From: Neisseria lactamica NS19
GTDB lineage: Bacteria; Pseudomonadota; Gammaproteobacteria; Burkholderiales; Neisseriaceae
Direction: 5' to 3'
Length of the DNA stretch: 22,777 nt
NCBI GenBank assembly: GCA_000193795.2
Contig: AEPI01000054.1
Coordinates: 1-22,777, forward strand
Shown: positions 6,804 through 13,358 of the stretch, in pieces
How the letters are laid out: each line of letters starts with the position of its first letter
Position numbering within the stretch: the stretch's first letter is position 1
Program-made: the position numbers and the translations under genes
The notes under the pieces: model-generated
Database searches by the model: none
What the model was told of the DNA's origin: nothing
Seen by the model: only the letters and a program-made list of their open reading frames with translations

Positions 6804-7805
6804 ATGAACCAAACATTTAATCAACTGGAACGCGATGCCGGTATCGTATTTATGGGTGGCGGCAAAAAGCTGATGGACGATAAAGTCGCGGCAGCTTTGG
6901 CAATGGACGCACAGCCCGGCTTGTCAACTGTCGGTAATAGCGGTATCCCTGCATGGATGCTGAACTATGTCGATCCGAAGATGATTGAAATCATCTTGCA
7001 GCCTACCAAAGCCGCTGAAGTTTTCGGCGAAATGAAAAAAGGCGACTGGACAACCGAAACCGCTACTTTCATGACCGTTGAGCCTACCGGCGAAGTTTCC
7101 TCTTATGGCGACTACAACAACAACGGCGTAAGCGGCGTAAATGTGAACTTTCCACAACGCCAAAGCTACCATTACCAAGTGTTCACCCGTTGGGGCGAGC
7201 GTGAAGTAGCACGCGCAGGCGAAGCGAAGATTGACTATGTTGCGCGTGTAAACGAAGCATCCATCAATGCCCTGAACCGCTTCCAAAACAAAACATATTT
7301 GTTTGGTGTGAAAGGCTTGCAAAACTATGGCGTATTGAATGACCCGGAATTGCCTGCCACTACTCCGGCCGCTAAAACTTGGGCAAACTCAACAGGCGAA
7401 GAAGTGTATGAATCTATCCGTAAGCTGTTCCAAACTTTGCTGAAACAGACCGGCGGCAAGATTGATATGAATACGCCCCTGTTGCTGGTGTGCAGCCCTA
7501 CCGCAAGCGTTGATTTGACCAAAACCAACCAATACAACGTAAATGTTATTGACCAGTTGAAAAAGAACTTCCCTAACTTGCGCGTTGAAACTATCCCTGA
7601 ATATTCAGCGGCAAGCGGCGAAACCGTGCAACTGATTGTCGAAGAGTTGGACGGCCAACGCACTTTGGAATGCGGTTTCACTGAAAAAATGCGTGCGCAC
7701 AATATGGTGCTGGAAGCCTCTTCTATCAAACAGAAGAAATCACAAGGCACTTGGGGCGCGATTATCTACCGCCCGTTCTGCATTGCTTCCATGACGGTGA
7801 GCTAA
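6804..7805 (+). CDS. Major capsid protein (DUF2184 family)
   Basis: A 333-residue protein matching DUF2184, the HK97-fold major capsid family that accompanies DUF1073 portals and DUF2213 proteases. Characteristic pieces are NSGIPAWMLNYVDPKMIEII, the E-loop-like region GDWTTETATFMTVEPTGEVS, SYHYQVFTRWGEREVARAG, and the C-terminal WGAIIYRPFCIASMTVS. No extended N-terminal delta domain is visible, which agrees with a separately made scaffold. It begins 3 bases after the cement gene, so they are surely co-transcribed. Two hairpins and a terminator follow at once, probably setting a high capsid transcript level relative to later genes. Looks full length and intact. Confidence 0.9.
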   Translation: MNQTFNQLERDAGIVFMGGGKKLMDDKVAAALAMDAQPGLSTVGNSGIPAWMLNYVDPKMIEIILQPTKAAEVFGEMKKGDWTTETATFMTVEPTGEVSSYGDYNNNGVSGVNVNFPQRQSYHYQVFTRWGEREVARAGEAKIDYVARVNEASINALNRFQNKTYLFGVKGLQNYGVLNDPELPATTPAAKTWANSTGEEVYESIRKLFQTLLKQTGGKIDMNTPLLLVCSPTASVDLTKTNQYNVNVIDQLKKNFPNLRVETIPEYSAASGETVQLIVEELDGQRTLECGFTEKMRAHNMVLEASSIKQKKSQGTWGAIIYRPFCIASMTVS

Positions 7806-7809
7806 GCGC

Positions 7810-7880
7810 AGGCTGCCTGAAAAACAAGCTTGCGAGTTTCTGCGAAGCTAAAAACGGGGCTGCCTATTTTCAGGTAGCCT
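7810..7880 (+). repeat. Long inverted repeat built from two foreign DUS dialects
   Basis: AGGCTGCCTGAAAA at 7810-7823 pairs with TTTTCAGGTAGCCT at 7867-7880 with one mismatch, and a nested hairpin (AGCTT/AAGCT) lies in the loop. The left arm contains AGGCTGCCTGAA, which I recall as the Simonsiella-type AG-simDUS. The right arm, on the minus strand, reads AGGCTACCTGAA, the Eikenella-type AG-eikDUS. Neither is the host dialect. It follows the capsid gene and probably helps form an attenuator. Confidence 0.75.
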
Positions 7881-7890
7881 CCCCACCTAC

Positions 7891-7910
7891 CCGCATCTGC
7901 GGTTTTTTTT
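7891..7910 (+). terminator. Rho-independent terminator after the capsid gene
   Basis: CCGCA (7891-7895), loop TC, TGCGG (7898-7902), followed by eight T (7903-7910). The stem is short (5 bp) but GC-rich, and the T tract is strong. It lies 85 bases after the capsid stop and before a separate two-gene cassette, so it may be a partial terminator that lowers downstream expression. Confidence 0.7.
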
Positions 7911-7926
7911 ACTTGGAGCATTTAAA

Positions 7927-8391
7927 ATGGATAGAGCCATACAAGAATCTTATGTTAAAATCCTAAATGTGCTGTTTGAAGGCGCAGTCCGCGCCCAGCC
8001 GGATCAAATTACAGAAGAAGTAGTCGGTATGGCCGATCAGATGTTCTCCGAAATCGGCGCATGCCATGAGCGTTTGAAACCGCTGGCCGTACTGGCTGAC
8101 GGCATTGCCGGCAGCGTTATGGAACAGCTTCCGGACGAGCTGAAGCTGCTTTTCGGCAACGTGCCGTTTGATGAATACCTGATCAGCAAAGGCATAGATG
8201 AAACCGCTAAGGAAATCAAACGATTGGGGTTTAATAAAGCAGTCGGCCTTAACAACGCGCTCAAAGTATTGAAGGCTTTTATTAAAAGCTGGATTAAATA
8301 CAGCGCGGCAGACCGAAAATTAAGAATGTGTATTGTTACGGCACAAGCCCGTTGGCGTTCAAAAGTCGAAATCGAACTGCTGGGCTTGTAA
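7927..8391 (+). CDS. Unknown helical protein (154 residues), first gene of a cassette
   Basis: I do not recognise a family. ATG 7927 has a TTGGAG Shine-Dalgarno just after a terminator. The sequence is predicted almost fully alpha-helical and soluble, with segments such as ESYVKILNVLFEGAVRAQPD, ERLKPLAVLADGIAGSVMEQ, GIDETAKEIKRLGFNKAVGL and a basic, aromatic C-terminal part (IKSWIKYSAADRKLRMC). There is no signal peptide, membrane span or obvious catalytic motif. It and the next gene sit between two hairpins in the middle of the head genes, where no conserved morphogenesis gene is expected. I infer a moron-type cargo cassette, possibly acting on the host or on competing phages. A structural role cannot be excluded. 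Confidence 0.65.
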   Translation: MDRAIQESYVKILNVLFEGAVRAQPDQITEEVVGMADQMFSEIGACHERLKPLAVLADGIAGSVMEQLPDELKLLFGNVPFDEYLISKGIDETAKEIKRLGFNKAVGLNNALKVLKAFIKSWIKYSAADRKLRMCIVTAQARWRSKVEIELLGL

Positions 8392-8406
8392 CCGCAGGGG
8401 GCAGGT

Positions 8407-8697
8407 ATGTATCGGCTGTTTTTTCGTTGGATATGGGAAAAAGTGGTACCGGAAAGCATCCGCAACAGCAAGCCGGTGCGGTGGGTAGCCAACCATAGAA
8501 AGCTCACTATCTGGGTAATTGTGACAGTATGGATCAACTTCTTCCCCGCTACTTACGAATACGACATTGTTCATTATAGGAAATACAGCTATTGGTATGT
8601 CGATGATCCGTGGTATCCCTATGCCCGATTTCTGCTTCCCCTTATTCTCGGTGCGGTTTTTCTTTTCATTCCGCCCGATCCGCCCGAAAAGAAATAG
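8407..8697 (+). CDS. Small unknown membrane protein (96 residues), second gene of the cassette
   Basis: No family recognised. ATG 8407 follows an AGGGGGCAGG ribosome-binding site, 15 bases after the previous gene. Two membrane spans are visible: about residues 33-48 (LTIWVIVTVWINFFPA) and 72-89 (ARFLLPLILGAVFLFIPP). The N-terminus is basic and aromatic (MYRLFFRWIWEKVVPES), the loop between the spans is rich in Tyr, Trp and Asp (HYRKYSYWYVDDPWYPY), and the short tail is PPDPPEKK. The positive-inside rule puts both ends in the cytoplasm and the aromatic loop outside. Candidates are a superinfection-exclusion protein or a holin-like protein; the location away from any lysin favours exclusion. 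This is inference only. Confidence 0.65.
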   Translation: MYRLFFRWIWEKVVPESIRNSKPVRWVANHRKLTIWVIVTVWINFFPATYEYDIVHYRKYSYWYVDDPWYPYARFLLPLILGAVFLFIPPDPPEKK

Positions 8698-8710
8698 TAA
8701 CCTGCATATA

Positions 8711-8742
8711 AGCAGCCTGAAATCTTTCAGGCTGCTTTTTTA
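8711..8742 (+). terminator. Hairpin terminator with a Kingella-like DUS arm
   Basis: Perfect 12-bp stem: AGCAGCCTGAAA (8711-8722), loop TC, TTTCAGGCTGCT (8725-8736), then a T tract to 8741. With the preceding base the arm reads AAGCAGCCTGAA, one base from AG-kingDUS AGGCAGCCTGAA as I recall it. It closes the two-gene cassette and lies 13 bases before the next start codon. Confidence 0.85.
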
Positions 8743-8755
8743 TTGGAGAACCCAA

Positions 8756-9088
8756 ATGGCAAAACAAAAAACTGTAACCGTCGGCTGCAAACTGCCCAAC
8801 GGACTGATTATCGAAGCCGGCGGCAAGTCGGTAGAGTTGAACGGCGCAAACGCCTCCAACATCATCGGCGGCCACGGCATTACCTACAACGTGGATGCCG
8901 ACCTGTTCAATGCTTGGATGAAAGCGCACCAAGACCGCGATATGGTGAAAAACGGCTTCGTTTTCGCCCACGAAAATGCCAAGGACACCAAAGCCGAAGC
9001 ACGGGAAAAGACCGGCAACGAAACCAAATTGGAAGCCATCAAGCCGGATGACAAGGCCAATGGCGTAATCACCGCCAAGGAAGACTGA
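8756..9088 (+). CDS. Unknown small phage structural-region protein (110 residues)
   Basis: No named family recognised. ATG 8756 has a TTGGAGAA Shine-Dalgarno; a longer frame from 8567 runs through the terminator hairpin and is rejected. The N-terminal half is probably beta-rich (KTVTVGCKLPNGLIIEAGGK, SVELNGANASNIIGGHG, ITYNVDADLFNAWMKAHQD) and the C-terminal third is charged and Lys/Ala-rich. Many head modules of this type carry such a small conserved protein between capsid and connector. It lies one base before the DUF4054 gene, so they are translated together. Codon third positions are more C/G-rich than in the capsid gene, suggesting this block (8756-10286) has a different origin. Confidence 0.65.
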   Translation: MAKQKTVTVGCKLPNGLIIEAGGKSVELNGANASNIIGGHGITYNVDADLFNAWMKAHQDRDMVKNGFVFAHENAKDTKAEAREKTGNETKLEAIKPDDKANGVITAKED

Positions 9089-9089
9089 T

Positions 9090-9488
9090 ATGTCCGCCGT
9101 CGTCTTCGATAAAGCGCGCTTTCAGACGGCCTATCCCGAAGTGCAGGCAACAGACGCACAGCTCGAAATGTGGTTCGCGCAGGCCGAAAGCCTGCTGGAC
9201 AACACCGACCACAGCATCGTTAAAAAACTGGAAGAGCGCGAAATGCTGCTGTTCCTGCTGGTACGCCACTTCGCCGCGCTGAACGAACGTGCCGCGCAGG
9301 GCGGATTGGTGGGGCGCATTGCTTCGGCTACCGAAGGCAGCGTTTCCGTGAGCGCGGATATGGGTGCGGTGGGCAGCAATGCCGCCTGGTATCTGCAAAC
9401 GCCCTACGGCGCAACCTATTGGCAGCTTACCGCCAAATACCGCCGCTTCCGATATGTATCGGGAGGTTGTTATGCGCGGCGGCGATAG
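9090..9488 (+). CDS. DUF4054 head-tail connector/adaptor
   Basis: A 132-residue protein matching DUF4054, the adaptor that docks under the portal in this class of phages. Family marks are the opening DKARFQTAYPEVQATDAQLE, a helical bundle (WFAQAESLLDN, EREMLLFLLVRHFAALNER) and the C-terminal YLQTPYGATYWQLTAKYR. The ATG is one base after the previous stop. Its end overlaps the start of the next gene by 17 bases. An AG-DUS (inverted, 9121-9132) is read as FQTAY near the N-terminus. Appears intact. Confidence 0.85.
   Translation: MSAVVFDKARFQTAYPEVQATDAQLEMWFAQAESLLDNTDHSIVKKLEEREMLLFLLVRHFAALNERAAQGGLVGRIASATEGSVSVSADMGAVGSNAAWYLQTPYGATYWQLTAKYRRFRYVSGGCYARRR
9121..9132 (-). repeat. AG-DUS in the connector gene
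   Basis: TTCAGACGGCCT, the inverse of AGGCCGTCTGAA, embedded in coding sequence. Confidence 0.93.
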
Positions 9489-9909
9489 GTTCAGACGGCA
9501 TCTGTCCGAACTGGCGGCGCGGGCGGCAACGGGCAAGGTGCGCGTCGGCATCATCGAGCAGGCAAACTACGACGGATCGGACGGCGAAAGCGTGGCGCAA
9601 GTCGCCTTTTGGAATGAATACGGCACGGCAACCATTCCCCCGCGCCCGTTTTTCCGCAATACCATTGCCGAGCATAAGGACGAATGGCCGAAGCAGGCTG
9701 CCGCACTAATGGAAGCCAACGGCGGCGATGTGCGGAAGACCTTGGAATTGATGGGCGACGGCGTAAAGGGGCAGATTGTGAAAACGATCCAAGACTTCCG
9801 CGAACCGCCCAACGCCGCCGCAACCGTGAAGAAAAAAGGCTTTGATAAGCCGTTGATTGACACGGGAACGTTGTGGCGCAGTATTGATTGCGAGGTAACG
9901 GACGAATGA
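9472..9909 (+). CDS. Neck / virion morphogenesis protein (HK97 gp10-like)
   Basis: A 145-residue protein of the neck or tail-completion type. ATG 9472 is chosen over upstream candidates because GGGAGG lies 5 bases before it; the frame extends further up but only as overlap with DUF4054. Recognisable features are GKVRVGIIEQANYDGSDGES, VAFWNEYGTATIPPRPFFRN (the PPRPFFR motif is typical), a helical middle and PLIDTGTLWRSIDCEV near the end (LIDTGxLxxSI is also typical). It probably forms part of the neck ring joining head and tail. An AT-DUS lies near its start. It overlaps the following gene by 4 bases (ATGA). Confidence 0.78.
   Translation: MRGGDRFRRHLSELAARAATGKVRVGIIEQANYDGSDGESVAQVAFWNEYGTATIPPRPFFRNTIAEHKDEWPKQAAALMEANGGDVRKTLELMGDGVKGQIVKTIQDFREPPNAAATVKKKGFDKPLIDTGTLWRSIDCEVTDE
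9490..9501 (-). repeat. AT-DUS in the neck gene
   Basis: TTCAGACGGCAT, the inverse of ATGCCGTCTGAA, in coding sequence near the neck gene start. Confidence 0.93.
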
Positions 9910-10286
9910 ACTTGAGAGCCATCGCTAACGGAGCGATTACATCCGTCAATCCCAACCTTCCCGCCGTACTGAAACTCAATAACGGCTACACCACCGATGC
10001 CTCGGGAAAGCGGAAATCAGGCTACAGCGAGCATCCCGTGACCGTGCAGACCCAAACCCTCGGCACGCAGGATTTGTCCTTGTTTGAGGGATTGGCGCAG
10101 TAGGGGACCTTGCTGTATGCCTATGTAACCGGACAATTCCACGGACTGCGGCGACAGGACGGTAAAGGCGCGGACAAGCTGGTATTCGCGGCCTACGGCG
10201 AAACCGAAACGACAGAATGGCTGGTGAAACAGGTGGTGGAAAGCTGGCCGGATTGGTGCAAGGTGCTGTTATGGCGGCAACATTAA
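9906..10286 (+). pseudogene. Head-closure type protein interrupted by an amber codon
   Basis: From ATG 9906 the frame would encode 126 residues, but TAG at 10101-10103 stops it after 65. The frame continues cleanly on the other side with convincing protein sequence (GTLLYAYVTGQFHGLRRQDG, TTEWLVKQVVESWPDWCKVL) to a TAA at 10284-10286. The context is CAG TAG, so one C-to-T change of a Gln codon explains it. The N-terminal half reads MNLRAIANGAITSVNPNLPA. Small proteins with a WLVxQVxESWPDW ending occur between neck and tail terminator in similar phages, where they act in head completion or closure. The end overlaps the next gene start. Unless suppressed, the product is truncated and head-tail joining should fail. 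Confidence 0.75.
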
Positions 10287-10771
10287 GCATTACTCAGTCT
10301 GAAATCTACAAGGACGTAAGGCGGTATCTGCTTGGATTGTTCCCTGATTGCGAAGTGATACAGGGCTATTCCAATAATGTACCGCTTCCAAACGCGCCAT
10401 TTATCCTGATGAACATTATCCGCGAAACGGAAATGAACACGCAGATTAACGAGTGGAGGCCTTCAGACGGCCTTGCAGACGTTACAAGAAGCATAGAAGT
10501 GGCTATGCAGCTTGATTTCTACGGCGTTGATTCAGGGCGTAATGTGCGCGTTTTCTCGACCTTGTGGCGTGATTTCCATGCTTGTGAACGGCTGGAGGTT
10601 TGCCGGCCTTTATACACGGACGAAGCGCGATATATTCCGCTCACGAATGAAGAGCAGGAATTTGAAGCGCGGTGGAGTATCACGGCAAGTCTGACCTACA
10701 ACCCTACTGTTACACATACGCAAGACTTTATCGAGGGCGCGTCTGTTTCAATTAATCGTATTCCATCATAA
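10271..10771 (+). CDS. Tail terminator / neck terminator protein
   Basis: A 166-residue protein with the look of the neck/tail terminator family that caps the tail tube after assembly and contacts the neck. ATG 10271 overlaps the previous frame by 16 bases and gives MAATLSITQSEIYKDVRRYL. Other typical segments are VPLPNAPFILMNIIRETEMN, SIEVAMQLDFYGVDSGRNVR (a QxDFYG motif is common in the family), VFSTLWRDFHACERL and EARWSITASLTYNPTVTHTQ near the end. An inverted AG-DUS at 10462 encodes PSDGL. The sheath gene starts 11 bases later. Intact. Confidence 0.8.
   Translation: MAATLSITQSEIYKDVRRYLLGLFPDCEVIQGYSNNVPLPNAPFILMNIIRETEMNTQINEWRPSDGLADVTRSIEVAMQLDFYGVDSGRNVRVFSTLWRDFHACERLEVCRPLYTDEARYIPLTNEEQEFEARWSITASLTYNPTVTHTQDFIEGASVSINRIPS
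10462..10473 (-). repeat. AG-DUS in the terminator-protein gene
   Basis: TTCAGACGGCCT in coding sequence, read in frame as TCA GAC GGC CTT (SDGL). Confidence 0.93.
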
Positions 10772-10782
10772 AAGGAAATTAA

Positions 10783-12258
10783 ATGTTTAAATCAATTCCT
10801 GCATCACAGATTGTGAGCGTGAATCCATCGGTGTTGAGTTCAGGCGGTTCCCCTCTTGCGCTTAACGCCGTTTTCTTGAGTAAAAATGCCAATATTCCGA
10901 CAGGCGAAGCACTGCTGTTTGCAACGGCTGAATCTGTCGGTGAACATTTCGGCTTTTCTTCCGATGAATATAAAGCCGCCCAAATCTACTTTAAAGGCTT
11001 TGACGGCTCAAACAAAAAGCCGGGCCGTCTGTATTTCTATGCGCTGAACAGCGTTGCTGAAGCCGGTTATTTGCTTGGCGCGAGTGTCAAGACTACCGGC
11101 CTTGCCGAGCTGAAGAAGATTAAAGGCTCATTGTCCGTAACGGTTGACGGTACAGAAAAGAAAGCCCCATCAATCGACCTGAAATCTGCTACAAGCTTTT
11201 CAGAAGCGGCGCAACAAATCGGCGAGGCCTTGTCTGCTACTGTTGAATTTGAAGAACAGTTACAGGCGTTCAAAATCATTTCCGCCACTACCGGCAAATC
11301 ATCTACCGTATCTTTTGCAACCGGCGATATTGCCGACAAATTAGGCTTGAGTGAATCAGCCGGTGCGCGTGTTTCCAAAGGCACAAATGCGGAAAGCGTT
11401 GATGAAATGATGGCGGGCTTAACCGCTGCCACATTGAACTTTGCAACGTTTACAACCATTGAAGAGCCTGCAATTGAAGATAAATTGGCTTTGGCCAAAT
11501 GGTCGAATCTGCAAAACGAACGCTTCCTGTATGTCGGTTGGGGCAAAGAAGCTGCCGCGCTGCAAGCCGGTAACACTACATCATTCGGCGCGAAGCTGAA
11601 AGAATCCCAATATTCAGGCGCAACCGCTGTTTATGGCGGCTTGGATAAGGCGGCGTTCTTGTGTGGTGCGATTGCTTCCATTGACTTCAGCGAACGCGAA
11701 GGCCGTATTACCGTTGCGTTCAAAGGTCAATCAGGCTTGGAGGTTGATGTAAACGATGCAACCGAAGCGCAAAACCTGAAAGATAACGGCTATAACTTCT
11801 ACGGCGCGTGGGCTACGGCTAACGACCGATTCCTGTTTATGTATCCCGGCCAAATGACCGGCAAATGGAAATGGTTGGACAACTATGTCAACCAAATCCG
11901 CCTGAACAGCCAGTTACAGCTTGCCTTGATGACTATGCTCACTTCTGCCAAGTCTGTGCCGTATAACGCTGTCGGCCGCGCGTTACACCGTGCCGCCTGC
12001 CAAGATGCCATTGATGAAGCGTTGAACTTCGGTTCTATCCGTGCAGGCGTTGACCTGTCGGAACAACAACGCGCAATCATCAACAATGAGGCCGGTGTAG
12101 ATGCCGCCACTCAAATCGAGGCGCGCGGCTATTACCTGTATGTCGGCAAAGTTTCCGCGCAAACACGCGGCAACCGTGAATCAATGCCGATTAAGCTGTG
12201 GTACACCGATGGCGGCAGCGTTCACGCTGTCAATATGGGTTCTATCAACATTCTGTAA
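10783..12258 (+). CDS. Tail sheath protein (DUF3383)
   Basis: A 491-residue protein of the DUF3383 family, the contractile sheath of one large group of myophages. It polymerises around the tail tube and drives injection by contraction. Family marks are IPASQIVSVNPSVLSSGGSP at the start, QIYFKGFDGSNKKPGRLYFY, the middle domain DVNDATEAQNLKDNGYNFYG, ANDRFLFMYPGQMTGKWKWL, and the C-terminal RGYYLYVGKVSAQTRGN with KLWYTDGGSVHAVNMGSINI. It has an AAAGGA Shine-Dalgarno 11 bases after the previous gene and a DUS-based terminator after it, which may balance its amount against tube protein. Full length, no damage seen. Confidence 0.9.
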   Translation: MFKSIPASQIVSVNPSVLSSGGSPLALNAVFLSKNANIPTGEALLFATAESVGEHFGFSSDEYKAAQIYFKGFDGSNKKPGRLYFYALNSVAEAGYLLGASVKTTGLAELKKIKGSLSVTVDGTEKKAPSIDLKSATSFSEAAQQIGEALSATVEFEEQLQAFKIISATTGKSSTVSFATGDIADKLGLSESAGARVSKGTNAESVDEMMAGLTAATLNFATFTTIEEPAIEDKLALAKWSNLQNERFLYVGWGKEAAALQAGNTTSFGAKLKESQYSGATAVYGGLDKAAFLCGAIASIDFSEREGRITVAFKGQSGLEVDVNDATEAQNLKDNGYNFYGAWATANDRFLFMYPGQMTGKWKWLDNYVNQIRLNSQLQLALMTMLTSAKSVPYNAVGRALHRAACQDAIDEALNFGSIRAGVDLSEQQRAIINNEAGVDAATQIEARGYYLYVGKVSAQTRGNRESMPIKLWYTDGGSVHAVNMGSINIL

Positions 12259-12262
12259 CTTA

Positions 12263-12297
12263 CAGGCCGTCTGAAACAACAGGCGGCCTGATTTTTT
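12263..12297 (+). terminator. AG-DUS hairpin with T tract after the sheath gene
   Basis: CAGGCCGTCTG (12263-12273), loop AAACAA, CAGGCGGCCTG (12280-12290), one G-T wobble, then ATTTTTT to 12297. The left arm holds an exact AG-DUS (12264-12275) and the right arm is a degenerate copy. Only 11 bases separate it from the tube start codon, so it is probably a partial terminator or an RNA-stability element. Confidence 0.82.
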
Positions 12298-12308
12298 GAG
12301 GTAAAAAT

Positions 12309-12752
12309 ATGGCTCAAATCGCACCTAAGACCCTTACTTCTGCAAACAGTGTCCTGTTGTGGAAGGCTAAGGGCTACACCGACCAATTTGTACAGGCTCA
12401 AGGCTACAAAACTGATTCCGCGTTTGATTTTTCCGGTGCAACCATCGGCGAGACAGTCATGGGCGTTGATGGTATTCAATCAGGCGCATATATCCAACAT
12501 GAACACCAACTGACGATCACATTTGAAGCAAACAGCCCTACACGCGCCCACTTCGCCAAAATGTATGAGCGCATGACGGAGCAGATGGAAACTTTCCCTT
12601 TTGAGTTCCAAGTAGATATTCCATCGCTGGGTATCCGCCGCATTGCAAAAGGCTTCATGATTAACTTGGCCGGTTTCAGCGCCAAGAAACGCATGGATGC
12701 CGGCAGCTTCACATTCAACTTGGGCGTTGTAACCGAAGAGGAAATTTCCTAA
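12309..12752 (+). CDS. Tail tube protein (DUF3277)
   Basis: A 147-residue protein of the DUF3277 family, which follows DUF3383 sheaths and forms the inner tube through which DNA passes. Characteristic parts are GYKTDSAFDFSGATIGETVM, GVDGIQSGAYIQHEHQLTIT, TFEANSPTRAHFAKMYERM, GIRRIAKGFMINLAGFSAKK and the final SFTFNLGVVTEEEIS. It starts with TGAGG upstream, after the DUS hairpin. Its stop codon shares one base with the start of the chaperone gene (TAATG). Intact. Confidence 0.85.
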   Translation: MAQIAPKTLTSANSVLLWKAKGYTDQFVQAQGYKTDSAFDFSGATIGETVMGVDGIQSGAYIQHEHQLTITFEANSPTRAHFAKMYERMTEQMETFPFEFQVDIPSLGIRRIAKGFMINLAGFSAKKRMDAGSFTFNLGVVTEEEIS

Positions 12753-13150
12753 TGTCTTTGAAATCCAAAACCGTAACGATTGAGGGCGGCCGCGACAACG
12801 GTAAGAAATTCAAAATTACCGAAATGCCGGCCGCGAAGATTGATAACTGGGCAATGCGTGTCTTGCTGGCACTGGCAGGCGCAGGAATTGACGTATCAGA
12901 AGCCAATGAGGGCATGATGGGCTTGGCTAAAGTGGCATTTTCGGCACTTGGCAAGATTCCGCCTGAAACGGCACTTCCTTTGCTTGACGAACTGCTGAAC
13001 TGTGTGGAATTTATCCCTGCCGGCGGTGAGCCGCGCCCGCTTGATTTGAATCTTGGCGATGTCGAAGATTTCAAAAACCTATGGATGTTCCGAAAGGAGG
13101 TATTCAATCTTCACATTGATTTTTTGCAACAAGGCAGTGGCCTGATTTAG
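12752..13150 (+). CDS. Tail assembly chaperone, zero-frame product
   Basis: A 132-residue protein in the place of lambda gpG / P2 gpE, between tube and tape measure. Such proteins bind the tape measure and guide tube polymerisation, and are not in the final virion. It opens with KSKTVTIEGGRDNGKKFKIT and EMPAAKIDNWAMRVLLALAG, and later has DLNLGDVEDFKNLWMFRKEV, all typical of tail assembly chaperones of myophages. Near its end TTTTTTG (13120-13126) is in the correct frame for -1 slippage, after which the downstream ORF (to 13347) would be added. The frame-0 tail after the slip site is just QQGSGLI. Overlaps the tube gene by one base. Confidence 0.82.
   Translation: MSLKSKTVTIEGGRDNGKKFKITEMPAAKIDNWAMRVLLALAGAGIDVSEANEGMMGLAKVAFSALGKIPPETALPLLDELLNCVEFIPAGGEPRPLDLNLGDVEDFKNLWMFRKEVFNLHIDFLQQGSGLI
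13120..13126 (+). promoter_or_regulatory. Programmed -1 ribosomal frameshift site T TTT TTG
   Basis: In the chaperone frame the codons are GAT TTT TTG, so the heptamer reads T TTT TTG, a classical X XXY YYZ slip site. The -1 frame opens just before it (TGA at 13117-13119) and continues without a stop to 13347, coding FFATRQWPDLGFGDGGADME and onward. The WPDLGFG piece resembles family T-domain starts, while the zero frame ends within 8 codons. Predicted fusion: about 198 residues. Confidence 0.8.
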
Positions 13151-13173
13151 GTTTTGGAGACGGCGGCGCGGAT

Positions 13174-13347
13174 ATGGAGTATTTGAACCTGTCCGCGCTT
13201 ATCGGTGGCTTGGTATCCGGTCGATTATGTACTTTGAACGAACTGCAAACGGTTTATAGCTTTGAAGATGCTTTGAACCTATGGGAAGTTTTGAGCATAG
13301 ACGGCTACAACCGCCAACAGTATGAGAAACGGCGACAGGCCGTCTGA
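13174..13347 (+). CDS. Tail assembly chaperone frameshift domain (GT-like)
   Basis: A 57-residue reading from ATG 13174 begins MEYLNLSALIGGLVSGRLCT, continues with NELQTVYSFEDALNLWEVLS and ends NRQQYEKRRQAV. It has no Shine-Dalgarno of its own, and its frame stays open upstream to the slip site at 13120, so I take it as the C-terminal part of a frameshift fusion with the chaperone (the analogue of lambda T or P2 E'). The T part is thought to bind the tube protein while the G part coats the tape measure. The TGA stop lies inside an AG-DUS (13337-13348). Independent translation from the ATG is possible but less likely. Confidence 0.75.
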   Translation: MEYLNLSALIGGLVSGRLCTLNELQTVYSFEDALNLWEVLSIDGYNRQQYEKRRQAV

Positions 13348-13348
13348 A
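13337..13348 (+). repeat. AG-DUS that supplies a stop codon
   Basis: Exact AGGCCGTCTGAA. Its TGA ends the frameshift product, and the bases that follow (AAAGG) are the Shine-Dalgarno of the tape measure gene at 13359. Confidence 0.92.
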
Positions 13349-13358
13349 AGGTTTGATT

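Noticed and set aside
7903..7910. Run of eight T as a phase-variable promoter spacer
   Set aside because: It follows a GC stem directly, and no -10/-35 pair is visible; a terminator explains it.
8567..8755. Longer N-terminus for the gene at 8756
   Set aside because: It would run through the cassette membrane gene and the terminator hairpin; ATG 8756 has a good ribosome-binding site.
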